Program-made: the position numbers and the translations under genes
From: Bacteroidota bacterium
GTDB taxonomy: Bacteria; Bacteroidota; Bacteroidia; Bacteroidales; Lentimicrobiaceae
Reading direction: 5' to 3'
DNA length: 64,000 nt
NCBI GenBank assembly: GCA_023417935.1
Contig: JAEZDY010000029.1
Span: 1-64,000, forward strand
In this document: piece by piece, positions 8,715 to 16,494 of the stretch
How the letters are laid out: the number at the start of each line of letters is the position of its first letter
How positions within the stretch are numbered: position 1 is the first letter of the stretch
The notes under the pieces: generated by a model
Database searches by the model: none
What the model was told of the DNA's origin: nothing
What the model saw: only the letters and a program-made list of their open reading frames with translations

Positions 8715-9143
8715 ATGAAAAAATTAGTTCTGTTTATGATGGTAGTGGCAGGTTTTGCCATGAGTTCATGCAACAATTCAACAGGCAATACCAGCGAAAG
8801 CCAGAAAGAAGTTCAGGAAGCCAATCTGGTTGTTTATTACTTTCACTACACCAGGCGCTGTGCTACGTGCAACGCGGTTGAGAATGTAACCCGCGAAGCT
8901 TTGGCCGAGTATTATGCCGACAAGGTGAAAAAGGGTGACATTACTTTTGAATCCATCAACATTGAAGAGAAGGAAGGCGAGGCTAAAGCCGATAAGTTAA
9001 AGATTGCAGGTCAGGCACTTATAGTTCAGAAGGGCGACAATCAAACCGACCTCACTGATAAGGGATTCCTTTACGCGATGAGTGAACCGGCAAAACTGAA
9101 AGCTGAGTTGAAAACAGCAATTGACGCCGCGCTTAAGCAATAA
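8715..9143 (+). CDS. ArsF-family (nitrophenyl nitroreductase subunit-like) lipoprotein
   Basis: The 142-residue protein has a lipoprotein signal peptide (MKKLVLFMMVVAGFAMSSC, lipid Cys ~19) and a small thioredoxin-like domain with a C-x-x-C pair in TRRCATCNAVENVTREAL (about residues 52-55). This pattern matches proteins annotated as nitrophenyl compound nitroreductase subunit ArsF, whose real activity is poorly established. With the upstream CPKC protein it probably forms a periplasmic and cytoplasmic thiol relay. The membrane partner ArsG is not adjacent. The enzymatic name should be treated with caution. Confidence 0.8.
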   Translation: MKKLVLFMMVVAGFAMSSCNNSTGNTSESQKEVQEANLVVYYFHYTRRCATCNAVENVTREALAEYYADKVKKGDITFESINIEEKEGEAKADKLKIAGQALIVQKGDNQTDLTDKGFLYAMSEPAKLKAELKTAIDAALKQ

Positions 9144-9155
9144 CACTATTTTTCT

Positions 9156-9163
9156 TAATTTTG
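9156..9163 (+). promoter_or_regulatory. -7 box of dapD
   Basis: TAATTTTG matches the consensus box, 17 nt before the dapD ATG, so dapD need not depend on the upstream operon. Confidence 0.55.
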
Positions 9164-9180
9164 CCTGAATAAGAAAAGTT

Positions 9181-9999
9181 ATGCAACAGGATCTTGAGCA
9201 GGTAATAAATGATATATGGAACAATCGTGAATTACTTCATGATGAGCGTTCCATTAAAAGCATTGAGAGTGTTATTGAGATGCTCGACAATGGTAAATTG
9301 CGTGTGGCAGAGCCGGTTGAAGGAAGATGGGTTGTTAATGAGTGGGTAAAAAAGGCAGTGATATTGTACTTTCCCACACGTAATATGGAAATTACACAAG
9401 CCGGTCCGCTTGAATTCCATGATAAGATAGCACTTAAAAAAGATTACGACCTGAAGGGTATCAGGGTAGTACCGCCTGCTGTGGCACGATACGGATCGTA
9501 CATCGCGAAAGGCGTGATACTTATGCCTTCGTATGTGAATATTGGTGCTTATGTTGATTCAGGCACAATGGTTGATACATGGGCTACTATTGGTTCCTGC
9601 GCACAGATAGGAAAAGACGTGCATATTTCAGGAGGGGTAGGCATTGGGGGAGTACTCGAACCCGTGCAGGCCAGTCCGGTTATTGTGGAGGACGGGTGTT
9701 TTATAGGCTCACGCTGCATTGTGGTGGAGGGAGCTATACTGCACAAAGAGGCTGTGCTGGGTGCCGGAGTTGTGATAACGGCATCAACAAAAATCATAGA
9801 TGTTACCGGAAGTGAACCGGTTGAGTACAAGGGGAGCGTCCCCGAAAGGGCAGTTGTTATTCCGGGTACTATACCGAAAGAATTCAAGGCAGGCACTTAC
9901 CAGGTGCCGTGCGCACTCATCATAGGATACAGGAAGGAATCAACCAACCTGAAGACCTCTCTCAACGATGCTTTGCGCGAATACAATATTCAGGTTTAA
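9181..9999 (+). CDS. dapD: 2,3,4,5-tetrahydropyridine-2,6-dicarboxylate N-succinyltransferase
   Basis: DapD succinylates tetrahydrodipicolinate in the diaminopimelate/lysine pathway, using succinyl-CoA. The 272-residue length is typical. The N-terminal helical domain (MQQDLEQVINDIWNNRELL) is followed by a left-handed beta-helix from about residue 105, with hexapeptide turns such as YIAKGVILMPSYVNIGAYVD and the conserved GSCAQIGKDVHISGGVGIGGVLEP. It implies the succinylase branch of lysine synthesis. The stop at 9999 is 2 bp before the ATG of the glycosyltransferase gene, so they are probably one operon with tsaC. Confidence 0.95.
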   Translation: MQQDLEQVINDIWNNRELLHDERSIKSIESVIEMLDNGKLRVAEPVEGRWVVNEWVKKAVILYFPTRNMEITQAGPLEFHDKIALKKDYDLKGIRVVPPAVARYGSYIAKGVILMPSYVNIGAYVDSGTMVDTWATIGSCAQIGKDVHISGGVGIGGVLEPVQASPVIVEDGCFIGSRCIVVEGAILHKEAVLGAGVVITASTKIIDVTGSEPVEYKGSVPERAVVIPGTIPKEFKAGTYQVPCALIIGYRKESTNLKTSLNDALREYNIQV

Positions 10000-10001
10000 C
10001 C

Positions 10002-10994
10002 ATGCAACATATACTGATCATACAAACTGCTTCACTTGGCGATGTAATACTTTCAACATCACTGGCTGAAACACTTCATAGTCAGTACCCCGGTGCTTCC
10101 ATTGATTACCTTATTAAAAAGGGATATGAATCGCTGTTTCACGGACACCCGTTTATACGGAATGTGTTTACGTGGAATAAAAAGGAAGGCAAGTACCGCA
10201 ACCTGTTGAAAATTGCCTTTAAAATAAGGAGTATCAGGTACGATGCAGTAGTAAACGTGCAGCGCTTTGCATCATCGGGATTTGTATCGGCATTATCGGG
10301 TGCGGGCTTCAGGGCAGGCTTTGAGAAGAATCCGCTTTCGTTCACATATACGCATAAAGTAAAACATATCATCAACGGCAGTTCGCACGAGATACACCGC
10401 AATCACAATCTTATCATGCCGCTGGTAAACATACCTGCCAATAAGCCGCGGTTATATCCTTCAGCTTCTGATGAAAAGCACACTCTGCAGTACAGGCAGG
10501 GGCGTTATATCACCATATCGCCGGCATCGTTGTATTTCACCAAGCAGTTGCCTGCTGAAAAATGGATTGAGTTGATCGATAATATTCCTTCTGGAATAAA
10601 GGTATTTCTTTTGGGCAGTGGTCAGGATGTTGACTTATGCCAATCGATTATCGGCAACAGCAAAAACACTGATTTAGAGAGCCTTGCCGGGAAGCTTTCG
10701 TTTCTGCAATCATCGCAGGTAATGCAGGATGCTTTAATGAACTATGTAAACGATTCAGCGCCACAGCACATGGCATCGGCAGTGAATGCACCTGTTACCG
10801 CAGTATTTTGCTCAACGGTACCATCATTCGGCTTTGGACCGTTATCAGATAAGTCGGCAATAGTTGAAACAACAGTGCCTTTGGCATGTAAACCCTGCGG
10901 ACTGCATGGCTATAATCGTTGTCCGGAAACGCATTTTAAATGTGCCAAAACTATTACAGTGAACCAATTGTTATTACCCCTGACCTATGAATGA
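10002..10994 (+). CDS. Glycosyltransferase family 9 (heptosyltransferase-like)
   Basis: The 330-residue protein belongs to GT9, which adds heptose or related sugars to lipopolysaccharide core using an ADP-sugar donor at the cytoplasmic face. It starts MQHILIIQTASLGDVILSTSLAETL, the usual GT9 opening with the G-D-V loop. The second Rossmann domain holds the donor-site region (LLGSGQDV, LESLAGKLSF) and a D-S-A-P-Q-H-M-A block. The reading frame is open from 9909, but that would overlap dapD by 91 bp and adds residues foreign to GT9, so the ATG at 10002 is preferred. It overlaps tsaC by 8 bp. Confidence 0.88.
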   Translation: MQHILIIQTASLGDVILSTSLAETLHSQYPGASIDYLIKKGYESLFHGHPFIRNVFTWNKKEGKYRNLLKIAFKIRSIRYDAVVNVQRFASSGFVSALSGAGFRAGFEKNPLSFTYTHKVKHIINGSSHEIHRNHNLIMPLVNIPANKPRLYPSASDEKHTLQYRQGRYITISPASLYFTKQLPAEKWIELIDNIPSGIKVFLLGSGQDVDLCQSIIGNSKNTDLESLAGKLSFLQSSQVMQDALMNYVNDSAPQHMASAVNAPVTAVFCSTVPSFGFGPLSDKSAIVETTVPLACKPCGLHGYNRCPETHFKCAKTITVNQLLLPLTYE

Positions 10995-11562
10995 TGATAT
11001 TAAAACCGAAGTACTCAATACGGTAAGAGTACTTGAAGAGGGTGGTGTAATTGTTTATCCGACCGATACAGTATGGGGACTTGGATGTGATGCCTTGAAT
11101 TCCAGGGCAGTTGACCGTGTATATAAGATCAAGAAGAGAAATGAACAGAAGAGCCTGATAGTACTGCTAGATTCCTTTGAATCGCTGTCAAAATATGTTG
11201 CCAGGGTACCTGAAATAGCAGTTGACCTGATCAGGAGCATTGATAACCCTGTAACGGTGATATACGACAATGCACGCAACCTTCCGCGTAACGTTACTGC
11301 CCCTGACGGCACCATTGCCATAAGAGTAGTGCGCGAAGGCTTCTGCTCCCAGCTCATCAAAGAACTGGGCAAACCCATAATATCCTCATCCGCCAACATA
11401 TCAGGCGAACCAACACCTTTAGTCTTCAAACAAATATCCCCCGACATCATCAACCAGTCAGACTACGTAGTCAAACTCTTCCACGACCAGTTCAACCAGG
11501 GCAAGGCGTCAACCATCATCAGGTTGTTTGAAAATGGGACTTATAAGATTATTAGGCAGTGA
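10987..11562 (+). CDS. L-threonylcarbamoyladenylate synthase (Sua5/YciO/YrdC family)
   Basis: This 191-residue YrdC-fold enzyme makes threonylcarbamoyl-AMP from threonine, bicarbonate and ATP for the t6A37 modification of ANN-decoding tRNAs. Diagnostic blocks are GGVIVYPTDTVWGLGCDAL (about 19-37), KIKKRNEQKSLIVL (about 47-60) and the SSSANISGEPTP segment (about 137-148). The length matches the short TsaC form without the Sua5 C-terminal domain. Its ATG lies inside the end of the glycosyltransferase gene (8-bp overlap), which indicates translational coupling. TsaC, YciO and YwlC paralogues are hard to separate by eye. Confidence 0.9.
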   Translation: MNDDIKTEVLNTVRVLEEGGVIVYPTDTVWGLGCDALNSRAVDRVYKIKKRNEQKSLIVLLDSFESLSKYVARVPEIAVDLIRSIDNPVTVIYDNARNLPRNVTAPDGTIAIRVVREGFCSQLIKELGKPIISSSANISGEPTPLVFKQISPDIINQSDYVVKLFHDQFNQGKASTIIRLFENGTYKIIRQ

Positions 11563-11570
11563 TTGTAGGG

Positions 11571-11598
11571 GTTAGGGGTTAGTGGTTAGTGGTTAGGG
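11571..11598. repeat. Heptad tandem repeat GTTAGNG, four units
   Basis: GTTAGGG, GTTAGTG, GTTAGTG and GTTAGGG stand in register nine bases past the tsaC stop. They look telomere-like, but the period is 7 and the locus is internal. Confidence 0.75.
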
Positions 11599-11777
11599 AC
11601 AAGGCTAACACCTCGATTGCGCTGCGCTTCACTCGGTGACCGAGGCTAAAGTGAAAAGAGAAGGAAAAAGTGGTTGGTGGTTAGGGGTGGCGAAGATATT
11701 TTATTTACTTCCTGATGTTATGATAACATTTGAATCTTTACCTTTAACCCTTTTCATGTAATATGCTTGTCTAATGT

Positions 11778-11969
11778 ATGGGAAAGGTTGAGAAGTTATT
11801 AGCTTTAACATTAGGAACTATTCTGTTTGTATTATTAACTTGGTTGTTCACAGGTTTCCTTGTAAATCAATTCAAAACCATTTCTGTTGTCCTGGGAAAT
11901 ATTGTAACAGTAGTGTATGTTATAATAATGTATTACTATGTTACTTTGTATCACAAGGTAATAAACTAA
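11778..11969 (+). CDS. Small two-helix membrane ORF, probable N-terminal part of the next CPBP protease
   Basis: The 63-residue ORF encodes two hydrophobic helices (about residues 7-29 and 36-58). It ends at TAA 11967-11969. Only six sense codons separate that stop from the next gene, and both are in the same frame. Full-length CPBP proteases carry two such helices just before the part encoded downstream, joined by a short S-S-x-x-F-linker like the one seen here (SSYLTFK). I infer this is the N-terminal third of a single CPBP gene cut by a nonsense codon. It could instead be a genuine small protein. Confidence 0.6.
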   Translation: MGKVEKLLALTLGTILFVLLTWLFTGFLVNQFKTISVVLGNIVTVVYVIIMYYYVTLYHKVIN

Positions 11970-11987
11970 CTTCCTCGATCAAGCTAT

Positions 11988-12548
11988 TTGACATTTAAAA
12001 TAAATGACTTATTCCTATTTTTTTTAGGTGCAGGATTGTGTTTAGCTTTAACAATGGTCCATATTGGTTTAGTCTATCACTATACAGAAATTGGTATTAG
12101 CCAAAATTATTTTGAATTAAGAAACCTTATAGAAGTAGTGCTCAGTAATATTGTTTTGAGCTTTCTTGAAGAGCTATTCTTTAGAGTGTTTATATTTATT
12201 TCATTGCTTAAAATCTTCAGGAAATTCTGGTTAGCATTAATTGTCTCCTCCTTACTTTTTGCATTAATGCATTTAAATGGCCTTGATAATCAATTCATTG
12301 GAATTGGGTTAGTGCATATCTTTATAGGGGGTTGCATTCTCACTTATCTTTATTATATTACTAACAGTATCTGGAGTGCAATAGGATTTCATAGTTTTAA
12401 TAATATAATGAATGCTGTAATTTACAGTCCGGACGATATTATGAATTTTACGGTAAACACCTTATTATACTTAACCCTGTTTACCACACTCGTTTACTTT
12501 GGAAATAGGCTTAAAGACGGCAATCGGTTTAGAATACTTTCGGTATAA
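11988..12548 (+). CDS. CPBP family intramembrane glutamic protease, catalytic part
   Basis: The 186-residue membrane protein has all the signature elements of the CPBP/CAAX (Abi) glutamic protease family: EELFFR (about 62-67), FALMHL (about 90-95, F-x-x-x-H), and the final FHSFNN (H and N ligands, about 133-138). These residues form the intramembrane active site. The start is uncertain: TTG at 11988, or ATG at 12054, with no ribosome-binding site. The protein is short for the family (usually 220-300) because the two N-terminal helices lie in the preceding same-frame ORF behind a stop codon. Substrate unknown; family members process prenylated or peptide substrates, or confer immunity. Confidence 0.8.
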   Translation: MTFKINDLFLFFLGAGLCLALTMVHIGLVYHYTEIGISQNYFELRNLIEVVLSNIVLSFLEELFFRVFIFISLLKIFRKFWLALIVSSLLFALMHLNGLDNQFIGIGLVHIFIGGCILTYLYYITNSIWSAIGFHSFNNIMNAVIYSPDDIMNFTVNTLLYLTLFTTLVYFGNRLKDGNRFRILSV

Positions 12549-12584
12549 TTGAGCTTACAGGCAAGGAATTGCATGAGAAGATGC

Positions 12585-12614
12585 CACCCTAGCCCTATGC
12601 CCTGCGCCCTATGC
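12585..12614. repeat. Heptad tandem repeat GCCCTAT, about four units
   Basis: CACCCTA, GCCCTAT, GCCCTGC and GCCCTAT follow in register, upstream of the SusC-like gene. It is the reverse complement of the GGGCATA-type arrays at 885 and 34711. Confidence 0.7.
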
Positions 12615-12712
12615 AATCTTAATAAATTACTCTTTTTTTATTTGATATACTTTCTGATATTTGTATGAAATACAGACAGTAGTGGCCACCAACCTAACCA
12701 ACCATCATTACA

Positions 12713-15322
12713 ATGAATAAGCTTTTTAAAATCAGTGCATTAGTTGTTTTGCAACTTACTTTAACAGTGCTTCGTTGTACAGCACAAAATGAAAAAGATT
12801 CGACTTTTCACAGTAGTTTTAATCAGACCATAAAGGCAGTTGAAACAAATCGGGTTAATCTGCATGATCCTTTTGATATTCTGAAAGCGCAGGGTACAAG
12901 CGTTAGTTTTGCAAAGAAAGGAAGTGATCCTAATGAGGTTAACTTAATCAATATCAGGGGAAAGGGAACAGGATTTATGCCCAAGGTGCTCTATATTATT
13001 GATGGTATATACGGAGCTGATCCTTCTATGCTTTTACCATATGAGATTGAAAGTATTGAGGTTATCAGGGATGGTTCTCAGCTAACTGCCTATGGCACGC
13101 AAGGCAGTGCAGGCGTTGTGATCATTAAAACCAGGGAATACAGGGGAGAGAAGAAGATTTCAGTGAATTTTGCTTCTTTTCTTTCTTTGAATACACCTGC
13201 AAAGAAGTATGATCTGCTAACAGCAGATGAGTATCGTGCAACGGCTTTAAAGTACGATATGGATATAGATGACGGCGGCGCTAATACCGATTGGCAGGAC
13301 GAGATGACGAGAAACAGTGTATCTCAGATTTACAGACTTGGAGTTTCAGGGAAGTTGTCGAACACATCGTATGATGCATCTGCTTTTTTCGACAAGAATC
13401 CGGGTATAGTGCTTGGCACATCAAGGCGTAATAATGGCGTAAACTTAAAAGCCCGTCATTCAGCTTTAGGTAACAGACTGGATTTGTATGGTCAGGTTTC
13501 TTTTAACAGCATTATTGCTGATATTTTATATGATGAATATAATTCAGGATTTGTTTTGTATGATGAACATAATTCAAGAGGTGCCAAGAACACATTCATT
13601 CAAATGCCGGGTATCTTCTATCAAATGCTTACCCGTAATCCAACAGATCCTGTATTTGCTGAAGATGGTGTTACCTACCACCAAAGCAACAGAGCGTTTC
13701 AATATTACAATCCTTTACAAATCATTGATGCTACTATAAATGAGCGGTTAACAAACAATCTTAGAATCAATGGTGGCGGTAGCTTTGTACTGGCCAAAGG
13801 TCTGAAAACAGGGATTAATTTCGGATATTCAAAAATAAATAGTGAATATAACCTTAGGTATTCGCCTTTGGCATTTAATCAGCTTAAACCAGCTTATAAT
13901 TACCGGGAACTTGAGAATCACAATAGATTAAATGCTGAGGTCAATTTAGATTATTCAAAAGTAATCGATGGCCATTCACTGGCTATAGGTGCACTTGCAG
14001 GTTACAGAGAGCTTAAAACTGTTTTTGACAGTTATCCGTCATCTGAATTCGAGCCGGATGTGCATTACTATGACGATCTTAATCTCTATAATTATACACT
14101 GAACGCAGGATATAACTACAAAAAGAGGTATTACTTGAATGCCACCGGTATTATAGAACAATCGCAATTAACGGCATCAAATAATGAATCCAGGCAAATT
14201 GACAGAAGTAAGTTTTATCCGGCGTTAAGCGCAGGTTGGCAAATAAATAATGAAGCACCAATAAAGAATATTGAGATTATCAGCAATCTGTTATTAAGGG
14301 CAGGTTACGGAATAAGGGGTAATGGGAACGCGGATTTACTGATGTTTAAAGCATACTATCCGGGTATCGAAGATCTGAAAACAGAAAAGATAAAGGAGCT
14401 TAGTGCAGCGCTCGATTTTGGTTTTTTCAGGAATAAAGTAAGCGGATCAATTGGCTGGTATCAGCGTAATATTGACAATGCAGTCGGATTTATCTATCTG
14501 CCTACTCCTCCTAATGTATACTCATCAACATACGGCAATAAGGATAAGATCCAGTCGAACGGAATTGAATTAACCTTTTCAGTGAAGCCTGTTGAACGGG
14601 AAAAATTTACATGGCTTTCACAGGCTAATTATTTTACAAGTCACAGTAAAAGAGAACTGTCTTTCGGTGAATACGGAAAATCATATGGAGGATTTTTTGA
14701 GTATAATGCTTCTATAACTCCAACTCAGATTTACCAGAATAGCTATCCAAACATGGTCTTTTATCTTCCCGTATCAGCAGGTTACTCTGAAGATGGACGC
14801 CCATTGTATTTCACAGAAACTGGTGCCAAAACAAGGGATGTAAGTCGTGCAAAACGTGAAGTGATGAGTCAGACTGATCCAAAATATTACATTGGCTGGA
14901 TAAACAGCTTCAAGGTTGCAGAAAGTCTTGACTTGTCGGTTTCAATGTCTTATGTAGGTGGGTTCAGCATTTACAATGCTACACGTATGTGGCTTTCTAA
15001 TCCATTCTATACGCCGACTTTGAATATTTCACAAGAAGGCAAGGATAACCTGGAAGCCGGATATGAATCCGTGCCATACTTGTCAAACGTTTATCTTGAA
15101 GATGCCTCTTATTTAAGAATCGATGATATAACACTTTCCTATACTATCAAATGCAAAAAGATTAGCAGCGCCGATTTCCGTATATTCGTATCAGCCGGCA
15201 ACCTATTCACATTTACTGATTTTACAGGTTATGATCCTGCAGGTGATAGTGATGGCGTTGATTATTTTGATGTATATCCACTGGCAAAGACATATACATT
15301 GGGAGTTATTGCAAAATTTTAG
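12713..15322 (+). CDS. SusC/RagA-like TonB-dependent outer-membrane receptor, orphan
   Basis: The 869-residue protein has a signal peptide (to about residue 24) and a plug domain at about 45-145 with the SusC-type block VNLINIRGKGTG, LYIIDGIYG, IESIEVIRDGSQLTAYGTQGSAGVVIIKT. A long beta-barrel follows, ending in a C-terminal strand with terminal Phe (YTLGVIAKF). It should import a TonB-energised ligand across the outer membrane. Typical SusC proteins are over 950 residues and start with a carboxypeptidase-regulatory-like domain, which is missing here. No SusD partner, glycoside hydrolase or anti-sigma pair is adjacent. Substrate cannot be inferred. Confidence 0.85.
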   Translation: MNKLFKISALVVLQLTLTVLRCTAQNEKDSTFHSSFNQTIKAVETNRVNLHDPFDILKAQGTSVSFAKKGSDPNEVNLINIRGKGTGFMPKVLYIIDGIYGADPSMLLPYEIESIEVIRDGSQLTAYGTQGSAGVVIIKTREYRGEKKISVNFASFLSLNTPAKKYDLLTADEYRATALKYDMDIDDGGANTDWQDEMTRNSVSQIYRLGVSGKLSNTSYDASAFFDKNPGIVLGTSRRNNGVNLKARHSALGNRLDLYGQVSFNSIIADILYDEYNSGFVLYDEHNSRGAKNTFIQMPGIFYQMLTRNPTDPVFAEDGVTYHQSNRAFQYYNPLQIIDATINERLTNNLRINGGGSFVLAKGLKTGINFGYSKINSEYNLRYSPLAFNQLKPAYNYRELENHNRLNAEVNLDYSKVIDGHSLAIGALAGYRELKTVFDSYPSSEFEPDVHYYDDLNLYNYTLNAGYNYKKRYYLNATGIIEQSQLTASNNESRQIDRSKFYPALSAGWQINNEAPIKNIEIISNLLLRAGYGIRGNGNADLLMFKAYYPGIEDLKTEKIKELSAALDFGFFRNKVSGSIGWYQRNIDNAVGFIYLPTPPNVYSSTYGNKDKIQSNGIELTFSVKPVEREKFTWLSQANYFTSHSKRELSFGEYGKSYGGFFEYNASITPTQIYQNSYPNMVFYLPVSAGYSEDGRPLYFTETGAKTRDVSRAKREVMSQTDPKYYIGWINSFKVAESLDLSVSMSYVGGFSIYNATRMWLSNPFYTPTLNISQEGKDNLEAGYESVPYLSNVYLEDASYLRIDDITLSYTIKCKKISSADFRIFVSAGNLFTFTDFTGYDPAGDSDGVDYFDVYPLAKTYTLGVIAKF

Positions 15323-15431
15323 AAGGTACAGACTCGGCATGGGATTATCCCATTAAGTGTATCATTTTCTTTTTTGATTATTTTAAAATCGGTGTTTTTT
15401 TTATCGACCAGTAGAGTATTCAATGAGTTCT

Positions 15432-15449
15432 CCGGCTATTACTAGCCGG
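15432..15449 (+). terminator. Possible terminator after the SusC-like gene
   Basis: CCGGCTA and TAGCCGG form a 7-bp perfect stem with a TTAC loop, followed by a short CTTT tract. It is 110 bp past the stop, so the assignment is tentative. Confidence 0.4.
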
Positions 15450-15656
15450 CTTTACGAAGTTTTCCACCATCTGCTTTCCTTGTAATTGAGTAATAAAATT
15501 AAATGATGTAACAGTCAATAGTCATTGCTCCAGAACTTTTTGTTTTAGTATCCTATCACATTGTCCTGTGTACTACCTCAACCGGGTTCACAGTTCTCAA
15601 ATTATAAATTCTGATCCAAAATCTTTTCAAATTAGTACCCGATTGATTAATGATTA

Positions 15657-15765
15657 ATTTTATCACTGTTCGCACACCGTTCGCATATCGTTCGCATACC
15701 GTTCGCATTTACACGCTAAAATGCGAATACAATGCGAGTAATATGCGACGCAAAAGCGAGTGGTC
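15657..15765. repeat. Hairpin element built of 11-bp units, copy 1
   Basis: Four 11-bp units of the type CCGTTCGCATA (15666-15709) are followed by one 11-bp spacer and then by units of the reverse type ATGCGAATACA (15721 onward). All cores are spaced exactly 11 bp apart. The arms can fold into one long hairpin. A second copy lies inverted at 59001-59099, and both share the flank TTTATCAC/GTGATAAA outside the TTCGC arm. Confidence 0.85.
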
Positions 15766-15800
15766 CAAAAATCGATCTCATTACTTGAAAAATGTCAATT

Positions 15801-15889
15801 TTCTAAAATCAGTGATGGACAGGTCACGACCGTCCCTACATTAAATCTTCTAACATCAGTGATGGACAGGTCACGACCTGTCCCTACAA
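15801..15889. repeat. 47-bp tandem duplication containing a palindrome
   Basis: Two copies start at 15801 and 15848, each with AACATCAGTGATGGACAGG-like sequence followed by a GGACAGGTC/GACCTGTCC inverted repeat and CCCTACA. The second palindrome is perfect and the first has lost a base. Related sequence, inverted, occurs at 31835-31955. Confidence 0.8.
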
Positions 15890-15894
15890 CTCAC

Positions 15895-15922
15895 ATCTAA
15901 CCACTGACCCCTAACCCCTAAA
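15895..15922. repeat. Heptad tandem repeat CCCTAAC, four units
   Basis: ATCTAAC, CACTGAC, CCCTAAC and CCCTAAA stand in 7-bp register just upstream of the ruvX promoter. It is the complement of the GTTAGGG array at 11571. Confidence 0.7.
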
Positions 15923-15942
15923 CACTCAATTGAAATTTTTCG

Positions 15943-15950
15943 TAATTTTG
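15943..15950 (+). promoter_or_regulatory. -7 box of ruvX
   Basis: TAATTTTG matches the TAnnTTTG consensus 21 nt before GTG 15972. It lies inside the longer TTG-initiated frame from 15930, which argues for the shorter start. Confidence 0.55.
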
Positions 15951-15971
15951 CACTCTCAAAACAACCCGAAA

Positions 15972-16406
15972 GTGCTGATTGGAAGGATTATTGCTATTGA
16001 TTACGGACAAAAGAGGGTAGGGCTTGCAGTTACTGATGTTGAACAGATCATAGCAACGTCGCTTACTACAGTGAGGGCAATGGATGCGATTCCTTTTCTG
16101 AAGGATTATGTAAGCAGGGAGCCGGTAGTTCTTTTTTTGGTTGGTGAACCCAGGCAAATGAATAATCAGGCGTCGGAATCGGCCAGGTTTATTGAGCCGT
16201 TTGTTAAACTATTGAAGAAAACATTTCCTGATATTCCCGTTGAACGGGTTGATGAGAGGTTTACTTCTAAGATGGCTTTAAGTGCTATGCGCGAGGCCGG
16301 CTTGAAAAAGAAGGATCGCGAAAACAAATCACTGGTTGATACTGTTAGTGCGACCATTATTCTGCAGTCGTATCTTGATCAGTTGTCGTACAGAGGTAAG
16401 AATTGA
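15972..16406 (+). CDS. ruvX: Putative pre-16S rRNA nuclease / Holliday junction resolvase-like protein RuvX (YqgF)
   Basis: The product, about 144 residues from GTG 15972, is an RNase H-fold YqgF family protein acting in pre-16S rRNA 5'-end maturation, historically called a Holliday junction resolvase. Key acidic residues lie in RIIAIDYGQKRVGLAVTD, in VERVDERFTSKMA, and near the end in NKSLVDTVSATIIL. The frame also opens at TTG 15930, but that would place the promoter box inside the gene. The -7 box at 15943-15950 favours GTG 15972. It precedes def by 88 bp. Confidence 0.88.
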   Translation: MLIGRIIAIDYGQKRVGLAVTDVEQIIATSLTTVRAMDAIPFLKDYVSREPVVLFLVGEPRQMNNQASESARFIEPFVKLLKKTFPDIPVERVDERFTSKMALSAMREAGLKKKDRENKSLVDTVSATIILQSYLDQLSYRGKN

Positions 16407-16494
16407 AAACCGTTCATCATTAAATGCTGATTATCAAAGAGATTTTAATTAGAAGGAAAAAGTACAGTATTGTTAATTTAGAAAAGTATTAAAT

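Larger units (their letters stand above)
15323..15942. other. Repeat-rich intergenic region
   Basis: This ~620-bp gap between the SusC-like gene and ruvX holds a hairpin at 15432-15449, the 11-bp-unit hairpin element at 15657-15765, a 47-bp tandem duplication at 15801-15889 and a heptad array at 15895-15922. A 64-codon frame over the hairpin element (15650-15844) is repeat-derived and not taken as a gene. Confidence 0.7.

Noticed and set aside
11571..11598. Telomere-like GTTAGGG repeats as a chromosome end
   Set aside because: The locus is internal with genes on both sides, and other heptads of different sequence behave the same way.
15650..15844. 64-residue ORF over the hairpin element
   Set aside because: It is made entirely of the 11-bp repeats and the start of the 47-bp repeat, with no codon-level signal.
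15855..15889. GGACAGGTC palindrome as an attachment site
   Set aside because: No integrase is nearby, and the sequence is part of a tandem duplication.
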